Of a stretch of 64,000 bases of DNA, positions 21,748 to 34,541 are shown piece by piece. The stretch is taken from the NCBI GenBank assembly GCA_921293015.1, contig OV121092.1, positions 10,112,001 through 10,176,000 of the forward strand, in the 5' to 3' direction. Both the position numbers and the translations under genes were made by a program. The first letter of the stretch is position 1; each line of letters starts with the position of its first letter. The stretch is from Phorcus lineatus (lineage: Eukaryota; Mollusca; Gastropoda; Trochida; Trochidae). The notes under the pieces were generated by a model that was not told where the DNA came from, searched no databases, and saw only the letters and a list, made by a program, of their open reading frames with translations.

Positions 21748-22633
21748 TTCAACCAGGATTGACTCTGACACATTCAATTTATGCCTCTTCAAATCGTTTT
21801 TAGTCTGACAGTTGTAGATAAAAGACTTTAAAATCTGTTTTCAAACAAACAAATATTGTCTAACAGAATACACATAGCTGTTCTGCATGGAGTACTTAAC
21901 TTTTCTTACTTGAGTAAGTCAAATTTAACCATCATTGCCATGGTAATGAAACAGTGGCTTGGTTACTGTTTCATTACCTATGTTATTATGTGGAGAGTTT
22001 TCAAACAAAAGTCTTCAAACATAAAAAGTCACAAACAGGCTAGGAAATTTAGAACGCTGGTTTTACTTCAGGAAACGAATCGTGCTTACATGTAGATGAT
22101 TCAGGTGCAACGACAAGTTAAACCCATTCAATAATCTTATAACTTAAAACCTCAAAGCTCACACCAAGAAAAGTGTTGAGTGTTAGAATATTGTCTACGA
22201 AGATAGCACTTTTAAAGATGAGGGTGAAAATTAAGGACCAATATATAAGATGTCATGAAATATATACTTAATATCCTGGTTGCAAACGTTGTTGCAACAT
22301 CTTATGATGGATGCGACAATCCTTTCTAATGTTTCTCAGTTATTCTCATACACTCTCATTCAGAAGGTTTATATGAATATCTCCAATCATTAGTGAGTCT
22401 TTCATTTGTTTTCATATTTTATAGCATAAGTTGGATGTGTCTTGTCCTTTGTCATTCATTTACTAATTATTATTGATGATCCGCATACAAGATGCAGCTG
22501 CAAATTGTTCTTAACTAATTGAATAAACTCACTATGAAGAACCCAGACATGTTACCTTCAGTTAATTACTGATCAAATGTTTGAAGTAGTAACTCATATC
22601 AACAACTTGTAAATCAAACTTCTCAATGGACAT

Positions 22634-22975
22634 CATCCCACTACATCAGCGCAATTGAATCCGCTGACCCAGCTCCTTCCATATAACCTGATCTCCTTCG
22701 AGCCAAATCCCTCGTGCGACTGGCGCGGCTTGATGTTCGTTGCTCTGCTCACCTGTTATTGCTTCAGCCAATGAAATGCCGTTATCCAAGGAGCTTGAAG
22801 CTACTCATTTGAAGTTAACGGAATTTTCCTTCCGGGTTGTGCCGCTGTTGCTGGATGCGAGTCGTCTCCTTGGCTGGTTAGATGGCTAGCGATACGAGGC
22901 TTTTGGCCTAAAGGATATCAGGGTATATGGAAGGAACTGGATCAGGGGATTCAATTACACTGATGAACCAGGATG
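22634..22975 (-). mobile_element. Family-C MITE with exact 9-bp TSD
   Basis: A 342-bp element begins CATCCCACTACATCAGCG and ends ...ACCAGGATG, with imperfect TIRs that continue inward (ACCTGATCTCCTTCGAGCC against GGCCTAAAGGATATCAGGGT). AATGGACAT is duplicated exactly at 22625-22633 and 22976-22984. The 9-bp TSD places family C with Mutator-like elements. Confidence 0.9.
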
Positions 22976-23089
22976 AATGGACATTTACTGTCCTTTAATT
23001 CTTAAAACCAAGAACAAAACATTCATCGAGAAAAGCACGAAAAATCATAGATTATGATTTACTGCTAAAAAGCGTTGACATTAATGCAG

Positions 23090-24060
23090 TTTTTCCAATG
23101 TACTCTAATTTACACTGATTACGCTTTGCCGATAAGACGTCCACTCACGACACTGAACTGTTTAGACAGAGTAATGCATTCAGGCAGGAATTAAATAGCA
23201 ATAAAATAGAATACCTTGTGTCGTTTACGAGGGCTGATTGTAATGTATGATCTTCATAACGGCTTGGATTATACATAATGTCGATTTTCTATATTTGGAT
23301 AAAATAAATATTATATTCTCGTTGTTAAAAATGCGAAGCCATTAGCTGACAACAAAAGTGGACATTAAACATATCTTGCTACTCCCAATGTTCTGTCTAC
23401 CACAGGCACCTCATAAACCGATTGTGAAGCAATAAATGTAGTTAATGATTTTTGTTGCGAGTGTTGAATATTAGAATATTTGTGAAATAGTTATTTAGAT
23501 TTTGGACATTTTGGCGCATCCACAAGAATCACTAAGGGTCAAAATGAGATATTCTGATTAAAACTGTGAAAACAAATGACTACATTATAATTGTCTTTTA
23601 TTGTCATTAAACAGCTCTTCCTACTTTCAATGCTATGTCAACGAGCAAGGTACAGAAAGAATGAATATTAAATGGTTTATATGTTGTACATCTAACCGAT
23701 ATCATAAACCGATTGTGAAGCGATAAATGTAGTTAATGATACGGGTTTTGAGTTGTATAAGTTACCATGTTTGAGGAAATTCATGTAGTTTAAGATACGG
23801 GTTTTGGTTTGTTTAAATTACAATGTTTGAAAAAAAAGTATATGATTTTGACAATTTTGATTCTTCCATTTGGAAACCAACTGAGCTGATTACATATTTA
23901 AGATTGTCAGAAAATATTGTCCTATCTCAACACAGCTGCTTCCTCACTACGTAGTTAATATAATAATTATTTACATATAGTGTGTGTTGTACATAACAGC
24001 AGTATAAATCCATTATGTTAGTCCGTTTACATTTAGAAACCTTGGAGTTGTGAAAATTAT
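23090..24060 (+). repeat. Family-E repeats, one full copy plus a partial second
   Basis: CATAAACCGATTGTGAAGC occurs at about 23413 and again at about 23704, each followed by (A/G)ATAAATGTAGTTAATGAT. The upstream blocks (AGAGTAATGCATTCAGGC, ACGAGGGCTGATTG) occur once, so the second copy is partial. It is part of duplication unit 1. Confidence 0.7.
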
Positions 24061-24403
24061 CATATTTTGCCTTGATTAGAATCAGCACTCCCGTCTCTTA
24101 TTTTTTGGACTTTTACTTTCAATATATCATAAATAAAAAGTTCTGTAACTTCTTTTTGCAGTGAAATCCACGTATTCTTAGATAAGATGGAAGTTGCTAG
24201 TTTACATGAACATAACTGGATATATCTTGTAGATAATCAGAATTCCAAATTAACATATACTTGTTTGAAGTTACAATAGCATTTTGACAGCTGAAACACT
24301 GCGAGAATAAAGGTCTTTTTTGTTTTGGAATGAAACGGGAAGAAGAGAGAAGCTGTGCAGCTCTATTATAAAAAGAAATATATTACCTTTCTTCAAAATT
24401 AAT

Positions 24404-24635
24404 GAGTGAGTGAGTGAGTGAGTTGGGGTTTAACGTGCTTTCAACAATATTTCAGTTATTAAGCACGTGGATGACAAGCTTTTAAAAGAGAGTGGACAGA
24501 TCAAGGAGAAAGGGATCGACAGGATGAGATAAAAGACGGAAAGAAAGGCATAGTGAGAGATAGAAAGTAGGTTTTAGAAGGACTCAAATTTGGTCTGACT
24601 TCTACCCGTCGACCTGTCCAGCCTGGGTGCCCCTA
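24404..24635 (-). mobile_element. SINE-A, 5-prime truncated, long (GAGT)n tail
   Basis: The tail carries four or five GAGT units (complement of CACT). The head side stops at the CACCCAGGCTGGACAGG block. It abuts the right arm of the inverted repeat. Confidence 0.85.
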
Positions 24636-25004
24636 TTGAGATCAACTTTCCTTGACTCTAAAAGACACACTTGACAGACATGCATTATTTGCGACAAAGC
24701 CTGTGTTTTAAAAGTACCAAATCTTGTAAGCCCAAATTTGTAGCCGGAAATTATACACATGAGAAAAATCATGTTTAAAAAAATCTGTTTGAACATTCAC
24801 ATCACCCTATCTCTTACATGATTGTGTTTAGTGTTGAAATATAAATACAAACTGTTCGTGACCTATACATGAAGCTTTTTGCAAACAGAGTATAGTTTAT
24901 TATCTTATTCATATGGCTTTATATTTTACACTTGGACACTGCACATGTAAGGGAAACATTTTACCAAAATGTCAATTTCACAACTTTTTAATCAATTCGG
25001 TGAA

Positions 25005-25330
25005 ACCACCACTGGACTCAATACCTTATCGTGGTGTGGTGGTTTGCGTGCTTCAGAGACCCCGAGAGCTATGCCAGCCAGAGTTGACATGCTCCTAGTA
25101 GGGACTCCCAAGCTGGACAGGTCGAACGGGTAGAAGCCAGACCAAATTTGAGTCGTTCTAAAACCTGTTGTCTATCTCTCACTATGCCTTTCTTTCCGTT
25201 TTTTTCCTCATCCTTTCGATCCCTTTCTCCCTTATCTCTGTTTTGGATGCTTGTCATCCACGTGTTTAATAACTGAAATATTGTTCAAAGCACGTTAAAC
25301 CCCAACTCACTCACTCACTCACTCACTCAG
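25005..25330 (+). mobile_element. Reference full-length SINE-A (~325 bp) with 9-bp TSD
   Basis: It is complete from CCACCACTGGACTC to the CCCCAAC(TCAC)n tail. TTCGGTGAA is duplicated at 24996-25004 and 25331-25339. I see no clear pol III A or B box in the head, unlike SINE-B, so the origin of the head is not identified. It may be the remnant of a LINE 5-prime region or an atypical SINE. Confidence 0.88.
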
Positions 25331-25504
25331 TTCGGTGAACACCGTATTTTACACTATCAAAAGGCAATCAATCTATTTGATGTTGTAGAATTTTAAAATT
25401 TCTCATCAGCTTTTAACCAACTTTGTGACATTTGTCAGATGTTTTTACAACCTTTGTGCTGTGACACCTTTTTGCTTTTGCAATCATTTTCATTTCATTA
25501 AATT

Positions 25505-25564
25505 CCTCGCCGCTAATGGCTGAAATAACACCCAAGCGGCGTTAAACAATAACTCGCTCACTCA
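25505..25564 (+). mobile_element. SINE 3-prime tail fragment of a third type
   Basis: CGCCGCTAATGGCTGAAATAA is followed by AAGCGGCGTTAAACAATAACTCGCTCACTC. It has the same terminal module as SINE-A and SINE-B with a different upstream sequence. Confidence 0.65.
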
Positions 25565-26067
25565 TTTTATTTTTTATATTCTTTTCTTGACATTATTTAT
25601 ATTAAAATGATGTAATAGCTCATTTCATTAGAGGGAGGGACAACAAATTCAAAATTAGACTAGTGTTAAGCAATATTTAACAATTTAACAATGGGGCTAT
25701 TAAGAGCTTATGAAAACTGAGAAAATGTGTTAATGGTTGTGAAAAGGGCATGTCTTTTCAGTTTTTATGTACATTGAAATTAACATGTCGTTTATATAAA
25801 CGTTATCATTACATTTTGTACAACATCTCCTTTATCTTTACCTTTCCCTCAAAGATGACGAGAATGTGCAGTTAGGCTATTTGTAGTCATTTTGCAAGAT
25901 TGTATAAGTATTATATGATATGATATCTCTACTTCCATTCCTCGATATTATTCGCATTCTTTCATACAATGGGAAAAAGCAATATGTCTTGAAATAAAAT
26001 CTGTACAATCCAATTATTTATGAATTAGTGTAGAATATGTAAATTCTTAAAGAAAACAATACTTAAG

Positions 26068-26323
26068 GGAATCCCGCCAGGGGCTTGGCAACTTTGTCTG
26101 CAGTAGAGAACTGTTCTACACGCAGTCAGGTTTGGGTGCAATGCTACACTGAAATTCAGTGCAGTACCAACCATGGTTCGCTAGTTCCAGCCGATGCTCG
26201 CAGGTTTCACCGCAATGCATAGTCACAATAGTGTTGCGGGCTTTCTCCCTGCAATAATAATAGCAGCCGCGATATAAGTGAAATAATCTTGAAAGCGGCG
26301 TTAAACACCAACTCACCTCACCT
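26068..26323 (+). mobile_element. SINE-B, truncated in the B-box region
   Basis: It starts at GGGAATCCCGCCAGG and runs through the whole body to CACCAACTCACCTCACC. Confidence 0.88.
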
Positions 26324-26466
26324 AAATACATAGGGCTACCTGAAATCAAAACGACGTCTAATCTTGTTTAATACTGTGAATGAAAGTTTTTCAGGAGCCT
26401 AAGTATCTCTTTGTTTCTACCTCTTAGCACAGAAAATGATAGAGAAGGGCGAAGACGTCGTAAAAC

Positions 26467-26766
26467 CATCCTGCTATATCAGTGTATATATGAATCCGCT
26501 CTCGCTTCTTCCTAATACCCTGATCTCCTTCAAGCCAAAACCCTCGTATCGCTATCTACCTAACCAGCCAATGAGACGACTCGCATTCAACAACGCACAG
26601 CCCGAATGGACAAAATCCCTTGATTTCAAGCTAGTAGCTTCAAGCTTCTTAATTAACGGCATTTCTTTGGCTGAAATAATATCAAGCCGCCAGCTAGCTA
26701 TACGAGGGATAAGCCCGAAAGAGATCAGGGTGATGGCGGATTCATTTACGCTGATATAGCAGGATG
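26467..26766 (+). mobile_element. Family-C MITE, 300 bp, both TIRs intact
   Basis: CATCCTGCTATATCAGTGTATATGAATCCGC at the left is mirrored by GCGGATTCATTTACGCTGATATAGCAGGATG at the right. The inverted arms extend inward to about 80 bp (CCCTCGTAT / ATACGAGGG). An open frame spans most of it on each strand only because the element is short and palindromic. The TSD is not conserved. Confidence 0.88.
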
Positions 26767-26769
26767 CAT

Positions 26770-29145
26770 CAAAACTTGTCCTATACATTCACAACATAAA
26801 GAGAACCAGGAACAGTTTCCATGGTGACCTTGTTTATATCCTACACTTATAGACTGGCGGTGAGGTGGACCTAACTAACTCAATTGTTGGAAAAACAATT
26901 ATTAAGTCAAGAATGAAATCGAAATGAAAACCAAGACAACAGTGATGATCAGTTAAATTAACTAATTTCCCAGAAAAAGTGGCACATGACACCAGTATAT
27001 AATAACATTGACGTTATTAAGTGTATCGTTATGAAAACAATATGCTATTTCGTCTAGGGTCACGTGACCGGATCTCTCCTACTCGAATAGCTGGATACTA
27101 TTGCATGCAAAATACATACCCTTACAAAGCTAACCTTCCTTGATGACCAGCTCTCTGGGTTAAAAAAGACCTTCTGTGGAACCAAACTTATTTTATATGA
27201 CAACAGCAAAGGATGTTTAATCATTTATCATGTCGCAAATATAAATAGTTGAAAATGATGAAATGATTGTCTGCATACAGGTGCAAAACTTTTGTTTCCA
27301 TATTTCCAGTAATAGAAATGTTCAAAGAAAACTTATTGTTTGTAAAATGATTATAACTTTTCTCATCACTTGTGTGGTTCAAAATTATTAAGACATGAGC
27401 ATACGATATGAATACATTATGTTAGTATTTATATGTGATCTTATCGGTCTTGTCTTTGTTACTTTTAACTCTTTCTTTAGTTTTCAATGCTCGTTGGTAC
27501 AGATGGTCAATGCACTTATGTATGCTCAGGAATTTGTCTCGATACGTTGCATATCATCAGTAGAAGTTGCTATTCATAGGTATTGCTTTATCATAGCAAA
27601 TAGAATGGTTGTTAATAATGGTCACCATAGCTCGGGACCAATTTGACAGTAGAGATGATATGTCCATTTTACACTGATAAAGCCCAGGAGGCAAGCAGAA
27701 TTACAGCTAAATGGTAATTTGGTTCGGGCGTAGTTGTGGTAATTAAGTCGTTGCACTTAATTTCTAATAATTCGATCATCCACACAAATTGTCGAATAGT
27801 TGCTTAGAGCAATTCATATACTGCTGTCTAGTTGCCCTATACACTCTACATTTGGATGACATTAGCGAGACTTTACTGTTAAACAAAGTGAGCCATAAAT
27901 GTTGAAATCTGCATACAAATTCTGTTACAGAAACGTTGGACATTTGAATCATTGATAAGAGTGTTTCCTTGTTTAATTCGTCACAAGTATACCAGAAAGA
28001 TTTCTAATGTTTATGACATAGACAAAGAGTTTTAAAAAGCATCAAATATCTCGGACACTATAAATTTTCGTGTCAGAAGTCCAAAACGTCAAACAAAATA
28101 ATTTTACGTGTTCGTTTTGTCTGAATGTTACATATTTCTTCCTCTTTACGACCTTATCCAATTACACGATTTTACTTGGTTCATAATGTTAAACATGTTC
28201 ACGGATAAATCAGGGAGCTTCCTTTGTATATATTAGCTGTGAGTACATGTAAAAATGAAATTAATTAGTAGTATAACGAAATACCGAGAGCAGAATGATA
28301 TTATCAATCAAGTTTGCAACGACAAAGTTTAAGTTTTGTGTTCTGTAATGGAGCAATATTCATGCTTTCTGGCAGTATCAGCCTCAGAATCAAGATCATG
28401 CAACTTTGCTCTTGGTTCCGATCACGTGACACAAAAGTTTACTCATGATAAATTGTGATCACCGTTTTTAAGACACACACAGCTACACGTCATAGCCAAA
28501 ACATTGTGAATTGTTTCTGAAAACTTATGAAAATCGGCAAGTTACGTCCATCAAACCATTGGTTGTCAAGTCTTTGTAACATTAGCACATGTTGGCACCA
28601 TTTCGTGGTCATATCATATCATATGGAACGTCTCGTACAGCAAAGTGACCCATGCTTACATAAATGTCTAAAATAGAATACTGGTTATTTCAAGAATAAC
28701 TTAAGTGGCTTCTTGTTTTATGAAAGTTTTATCAGCGGTAATATGTATCAACCATTGATCAGTTATTGTAGTTAGAAGAGTCTTCTGTATTGTATTTCAG
28801 ATATACAGTACACATGTACTTTATGATGTGTTTATAAATTTTCTGGTTATGCTGATTTCATCATTACTAGACAATGTTTAGCAAGAAGACAAATAAAAAG
28901 ATGAGATGTGAAGACATCCCGCTACAGAAAATGCATATTCAGCTATCCAAAATTTCATTTGTTTATATTATCAATATTAAATCACGTACATTTATTTTTA
29001 TCTGAAACAACAGCTGCTTTATTAGTTGTTTGATCTAATAGTGGCCAGGTCCATTGTACTGACATACTCCTCAATAAAACCAAATATCAAAGTAACTAGT
29101 AATTCAAAACACGATGATTTGACTTGAAAGTTCACCTTGCTAAAC
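26770..29145. other. Duplicated non-coding DNA, no gene
   Basis: This portion of unit 1 has a counterpart at 38.0-40.3 kb but no shared open frame. The 83-codon frame at 27395-27646 has no matching frame in unit 2. There is no recognised domain or RNA. Confidence 0.45.
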
Positions 29146-29159
29146 TCTCTCCATTAAGT

Positions 29160-29443
29160 TGGGTCGGTGTTTTAACGCCGCTTTCAAGATTATTTAACTT
29201 ATGTCGCGGCTGCTAGTATTAATGCAGGGAGAAAGCCCGCAACAACATTGTCGCTATGCATTGCGGTGAAACCTGCGAGCATCGGCTGGAACTAGCGAAC
29301 CATGGGTGGTACTGCGCTGAATTTCAGTGTAGCATTGCACCCAAACCTAACTGCGTATAGAACAGTTCTCTACTGCAGACAAAGTTGCCGAGCCCCTGGG
29401 GGGATTCGAACCACGGACCTCATGATCCGAAGCCGAACGTGCT
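29160..29443 (-). mobile_element. SINE-B with 14-bp TSD, absent from the paralogous locus
   Basis: It reads from the tail (GTGTTTTAACGCCGCTTTC on the plus strand) to the B box and part of the tRNA-like head. TCTCTCCATTAAGT (29146-29159) and TCTCTCCAATAAGT (29444-29457) form a TSD with one mismatch. In unit 2 the matching position (about 40296-40312) continues without any SINE. Confidence 0.9.
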
Positions 29444-30449
29444 TCTCTCCAATAAGTATCACTTTTCTTACAATGAAACTCAACTAATAGATATGGTATT
29501 TTATCATATATTGAAAGTATTCTTATGTGTTATTGGAGAGTCCTTTTTTATATTCCACTGGCATGGACAAAATATGGTTTGCTTCTGTCTCACGAACGAT
29601 ACATACATGACGGTACAATGAAACACTCGGAAGGGGTTTTGATGGACATTTTACAAAAGCAAACAAGTGAGATTAAGGTAAAACTGAGCTTCCAAGCAAC
29701 TCTGTGGATTTTTTAATTTTTAATTTTCAAATCCTCGTGTCTTCTCTTTGACATTTGACATACACACTGATTTTATGATCAACATTATGTTGACCCATGA
29801 GAAGTCTAATGAAAACTAATGAGTCAAAGTAATTCATATTGACAGAACATTGAATTGAAGACACTCTATTATAATACTTCCTTTAGGAGTTCTAAATGTA
29901 TAACATAATCCTGATAAAAAATATACAAGAAGTATGAATATCTTCAAAATTCAATTTTGGGAAACAGAGGTGACAAATTAAAAATAGGAACATCAATTAT
30001 AAATCACACCTCTTCTTTAAGGTCCTTAACATAATAATATATTGAGTCTGATATATGTTAGTCAATATTCAGCTTATTGAGTGGAAGCTAAGTTGATGAA
30101 CCCATTTCTAAAAGTATTTAAACAAATTGAAACAATTTCTTAAATCCTCGAATCAAATCAAAATCAATCTCACGAATCTGAATAAGGCAGTAACGTCTAC
30201 AAGCAATTCTTTACAATGATCAACATCTTTTAAAAATTGCTAAATGCTTATGGTATCAGTGACGTTCAGCAACATCGGGCGTGGCTCGCCGTGTGGGTGG
30301 GTTATTTGTCAATAATGGTTAAACTGAGATTTTTAAGGGCTGTGGTTTCTACTTGGGCAAGAGACTTAGTATAAAAATTTGCACGCACCGTACCTGATAA
30401 CAAAAAGTTTGTTTGTGATGACCTTCTAGCGACAAATAGACAGACAGAT

Positions 30450-30625
30450 TTTAGCGACGGATAAGTCAGCTAAGCTTAGACCAGGGTAATAATGTTAGTT
30501 GCGCCTTGAGCATGCACTAGTGGATGAAAATGTGTGACTTGTTGTCGTTATTCTTAGTATTTCTGTCATTGTTATTATTATCATTGTTATTGTTATTATT
30601 ATTGATGTTATTTTTATCATTTTTG
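30450..30625 (+). repeat. 3-prime end of the GCGC(T/C)TTGAGCATGC SINE-like repeat, with (TTA)n tail
   Basis: CCAGGGTAATAATGTTAGTTGCGCCTTGAGCATGC parallels 8818-8851. An impure ATTATTATTGTT tail follows. Confidence 0.55.
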
Positions 30626-30689
30626 TTATATATCTCTATTAATGTTTGGATTGTAAAGAAGGAAAAAGTAAATTATCTATGTTAGGATT

Positions 30690-31100
30690 TAAGCAACGTG
30701 TACAGGACATGTATAAACAGTGCTGGAGTCAAGATGCAAGTTATTCTCCATTTTTGTCCACTTATTGTACCTTACTGAAAGAGATTTGACTTGAATAAAA
30801 TCTTACAATTGAGAAGGACATTAACAAAATTTAAATGCTGCTCAAATAATTTCAAAGTTATTAATTACAACATGTCCAGAATCCTAACCCTGCTGATATG
30901 ATATGTCGATATTGCGGAGAAGTTGAAGATGAATATCATGTTTTGTTGATATATCCCTTTTAAGCCCACATTCGTGAATAATAGTTACCGATTTATTGTG
31001 TGAAGCATCCATGTACTCAACACTTTATGTCCTTGTATTCAACAACCAACAGTAATCTATTGCTCCGCTTAGAGCTACCTATATAAAGAATTTTTATTAA
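30690..31100 (+). pseudogene. LINE reverse-transcriptase C-terminal relic
   Basis: The zinc-knuckle-like block CRYCGEVEDEYHVLL (near 30905-30950), followed by a Pro-Phe and an AHIRE-type block, matches the C-terminal CxxC...EDExHFLL signature of several LINE clades. It is preceded by a decayed YKQCWSQDASYS stretch and followed by HPCTQHFMSLYSTTNS. Several stops lie in frame (for example after the first Pro-Phe and in the 30790-30870 segment), so it is non-functional. The clade cannot be resolved from this fragment, and no 3-prime tail was identified. Confidence 0.65.
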
Positions 31101-33202
31101 GATAGCGCTCTGGTATTGTTTCACATTCTTTAATTTAAATCAGTTAGGTGTCATGATGTGGGGATGTTAGATATCTCAGTGCAAAACTGGCTCTGTGTAT
31201 ACAATTATTTTTCATACCAATACACTGGAAACAATGACCTTGTACATGTGTATGTGCGGCAACTCAAATACCTTTGTCAACTATCTGACTGAGAAGAAAT
31301 GTTACCTCTAATGTTGATATAAAATTGCACCAAGAAACATAAGCGGTTCCATATTGATGTTGAAAACAAACATTTTCCAATCAATGACAACTGTCTTTCA
31401 AAGGACACGATTCCCAAATATCTATAATTATCTTCTTGCATGCCAGGACAATAACAATAAAAACCTTTACTATTTATAATGTAATGTAAAACGTGCCATT
31501 GTCATAGAAGCCATATATTTCTTGTGACTGTCCAAATGTGAAAATTCCTATTATTTAAAGCTGCAATTAGTGTTACAACAAATCTTACGCAACAATTTTC
31601 GATCGCAAAAAAACCCACTATAAACCACATTCCCAGAAGAGTAAATCAGGTTTGGTTGTGACACAAACAGATTGTGCCTTTAATTCGAAAGTTATTTAAG
31701 AATTACCTTAATTGAACAGACTCCAACTTACGACAAAAGAGACAAGAAGGGTCTGAAATGGTCTGACACGTTGAAAATGAATGGCTTCTGTGTCTGTTTT
31801 CAAACAAACTAAAACTGTCTACCAGACTCGCTGTTTTGTAAGGATCACTTAACTATTCTAACTCAACTTCAAGTCGAAATTGACCTTTATTGCCACGGTA
31901 ATGAAGCACTGTTTCATTTCTTCTGTTATAAGATAGACAAGAATGAACTACAGTCTGTGGACACAAAATCACAAACAGTTTGGGGAAGTTTACGTCACTG
32001 TTTTTACACAAGGATACGCATTGTGCTGAAATGTTACCGAAAAAAAAGAACTTCCTTGTAGATGATTCAGGCTCAGCTTCATGTTATATCCATGCAATAA
32101 ATTAAGAACTTATAACCATTAAGCTCACAACAAAATGATGAGGGTTGATTGCTGTCCAATCTAAAAATATTTGGATAGGCTGGGATACGATTACTGGACT
32201 GTACTAACTTCAACTAGTCCATTTGAGATAACTTTGGAATAATACTTAAAGAGAATATGAACTTTTCAAAATGAAGGGTGAAAATTCAGGATGCAAATAA
32301 CATATGGCATGTGGTATATACTTAATTTCCTCGCTGAAACTGTTGTAATGAATGTGACAAAACATTAAGTTAGTTTTTTCTTCATATTTCTTTCAGAATT
32401 TTTGTAAGAATATTTGTTATCGTGGGTGAGTTTTTTATTATTATCAATATCTAATAGCATAAATTGGATATGCTTTGACCTTAGAGTCCAGTAAGGCTAG
32501 ATCCAGTTTCAAGTTGTTCTGAACTAAGCAAATAAGTTAATTATCTAGTACCCATACATGTTACCTGCAGTTGATTACTTATCGATCTTGTAAAACAAAA
32601 AGTCTGAATAGATATGTGTAGTTCTCTCGTACTCTTATATCAAGAGCAAAACAATCACTGAGAAAGCTAGAACAATTGCGGATTATGATTTACCGCTAGA
32701 AACGAGCTTTAACAGTTTTTCCAGTGTTATCTAATTTACACTGATTACACATTACCAATAAAATGTCATTTCGCAACAGTTCGATCATGAACTGCTCAGA
32801 CAGAGTAATGCGTACAGGCGAGAAATCAATAGCATCAAAATATCACGTGTCACTAACGAGGTCTGATTGTTATTTATAATGATCATAACTGCTGGAGTAT
32901 CAGTAATGTCGATTTGGATATCATAAATAATAAAGTCTCCTTGATTAAACGTAAGAAGATATGAGCTGACAACAAACTGGACATTTAACATCTCTGGCTC
33001 CTGTCAATGCTTTGTCTACGTGAAATGTTCTTTTAAAACATATTTAATATTTAAGGTTCTTCATGTTTATGTAACCGACATCATAAACCGAATGTGGGGC
33101 AATAAATGTAGATTATGATACGAATTTTGAGTTGTGTAAATTTGAATGATTGTGGAAAAGTCAATTAGAGTTGAAATTTACAAGAGTAATGCTTACGGGC
33201 GT

Positions 33203-33444
33203 ATCCCGCCAGGGGCTCGGCAACTTTGTCTGCAGTAGAGAACTGTTCTACACGCAGTCAGGTTTGGGTGCAATGCTACACTGAAATTCAGCGCAGTACC
33301 ACCCATGGTTCGCGAGTTCCAGCCGATGCTCTTAGGTTTCACCGCAATGCATAGCCACAATGGTGTTGCGGGCTTTTTCCCTGCAATAATACTAGCAGCC
33401 GCGAAAAAATCTTGAAAGCGGCGTTAAACACCAACTCATCTCAC
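33203..33444 (+). mobile_element. SINE-B, 5-prime truncated, 11-bp TSD, inside family E
   Basis: CTTACGGGCGT is duplicated exactly at 33192-33202 and 33445-33455. The copy starts in the tRNA-like region (ATCCCGCCAGG) and ends CTCATCTCAC. The host repeat resumes afterwards (GGGCGTGAAACCAATAG, like GGCGGGAAATCAATAG at 36284). Confidence 0.92.
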
Positions 33445-33525
33445 CTTACGGGCGTGAAACCAATAGGACTACAATTATGTGTTATCTACGGAGTTTGATT
33501 GTTAGTTATAATCATCAAAACTGCC

Positions 33526-33791
33526 AGCCACCACTTGACTCGGTACCTTCACGTGGTGTGGTGGTTTGCGTAGTTCAGAAACATGCTCCTGGTATTGTCA
33601 CCCAAGCTAGAGGTCGACGGGTAGAAGCCAGATCATGTTTAAGTCGTTCAGTATGCCTTTCCTCAGTCCTTTCCCTCATTCTTTCGATCCCTTTCTCTCC
33701 GATCTGTCCACTTTCCTGGATGTCTGTCATTAACTTGCTTATTATCTTAAAAATTGTTCAAAACACGTTAGATCACAACTCACGCACTTGC
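33526..33791 (+). mobile_element. SINE-A with short TSD, inside family E
   Basis: It begins CCACCACTTGACTCGG near 33528 and ends CACAACTCACGCACTTGC. AACTGCC occurs on both sides (33519-33525 and 33792-33798). It has internal deletions relative to the 25005 reference copy. Confidence 0.8.
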
Positions 33792-34248
33792 AACTGCCTA
33801 GAAAGCCAGCGTCATCGATTTTTTAGACTGGGATACATCAGGAACTCTCATTGACAAGAAATGGAGACAATATAAGCTGACAACATAATTAGACAAAACT
33901 CTCGTTACGTTCAGTGTTATGTCTACGAGCAAGATTTTTTTTTATAAACATTATCAAATATTATATGGTGTAAGTGTTGTTGATTTATACCACATAATAA
34001 GCCATCTTTGAGGCAATAAATTTAGTCATACAAGTATTGAGTTGTGAAAATAGGATGTTTCTAAAATATTTTATATGACTCTGACAATTTTGCGCCAACA
34101 CGTGGACCTTAAATAGTACATCTACGCTATCTTACTTAAAGATTCGCAAACCCATGGCTACATTTTAACTACAATAAATTGTCAGAAAAAGTTATCAAAT
34201 TGTCAAAATAATTGTTTCCTAACTACAAGCTTAACTTTCCCTAAACAT

Positions 34249-34256
<8 letters not shown>

Positions 34257-34324
<68 letters not shown>
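34257..34324. repeat. (TA)n microsatellite
   Basis: More than 30 TA units, with a second short TA tract at 34964-34981. Together the two tracts bracket the Penelope-like fragment. Confidence 0.95.
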
Positions 34325-34328
<4 letters not shown>

Positions 34329-34541
34329 ATATTTGAAAAAGAGTTCACAAGTATACAGTATTATATATTCAAAGACAAAAAATGACACATAGCCATCATT
34401 ACTCCAACATGTTTCATTGATATCTTCAGGGAGTCTTACAAAAACAGTTATGACGTTATGATGTCACAATATAATTGACATAACAATGGTATGACGTCAC
34501 AATATAGCAAGTGGTAGGATGGACACAATATGTTATTATTC

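Larger units (their letters stand above)
24636..25720 (-). repeat. Right arm of the large inverted repeat
   Basis: Its reverse complement matches 20225-20700 block by block, from the TAGTCTAATTTTGAATTTGTTG region through TTTCTCATGTGTATAATTTCCGGCT to ACTTTTAAAACACAGGC. A full-length SINE-A (25005-25330) and a separate SINE tail (25505-25564) have been inserted into it. The arm spacing (about 4 kb) may mean either one element or two independent opposite copies. Confidence 0.65.
21750..30260 (+). repeat. Unit 1 of a diverged ~10-kb tandem duplication
   Basis: It is collinear with 31740-41120 in the same orientation. Anchors include the GATGATTCAGG region (22095 / 32060), the E-repeat blocks (23170 / 32800), GTCACGTGACC (27059 / 38053), CAATTTG(A/G)CAGTAGAGATG (27638 / 39062), ATGCATATTCAGC (28931 / 40083), and AAGGCAGTAACGTC (30184 / 41091). 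Offsets drift from about 9.4 to 11.4 kb because of insertions and deletions. I see no conserved reading frame between the units. Confidence 0.7.

Noticed and set aside
26436-26788. Open frames of 107 and 78 codons on opposite strands
   Set aside because: They coincide with a family-C MITE that has inverted ends. Other copies do not keep the frames.
27395-27646. 83-codon hydrophobic frame as a small membrane protein
   Set aside because: The paralogous stretch in duplication unit 2 does not keep this frame.
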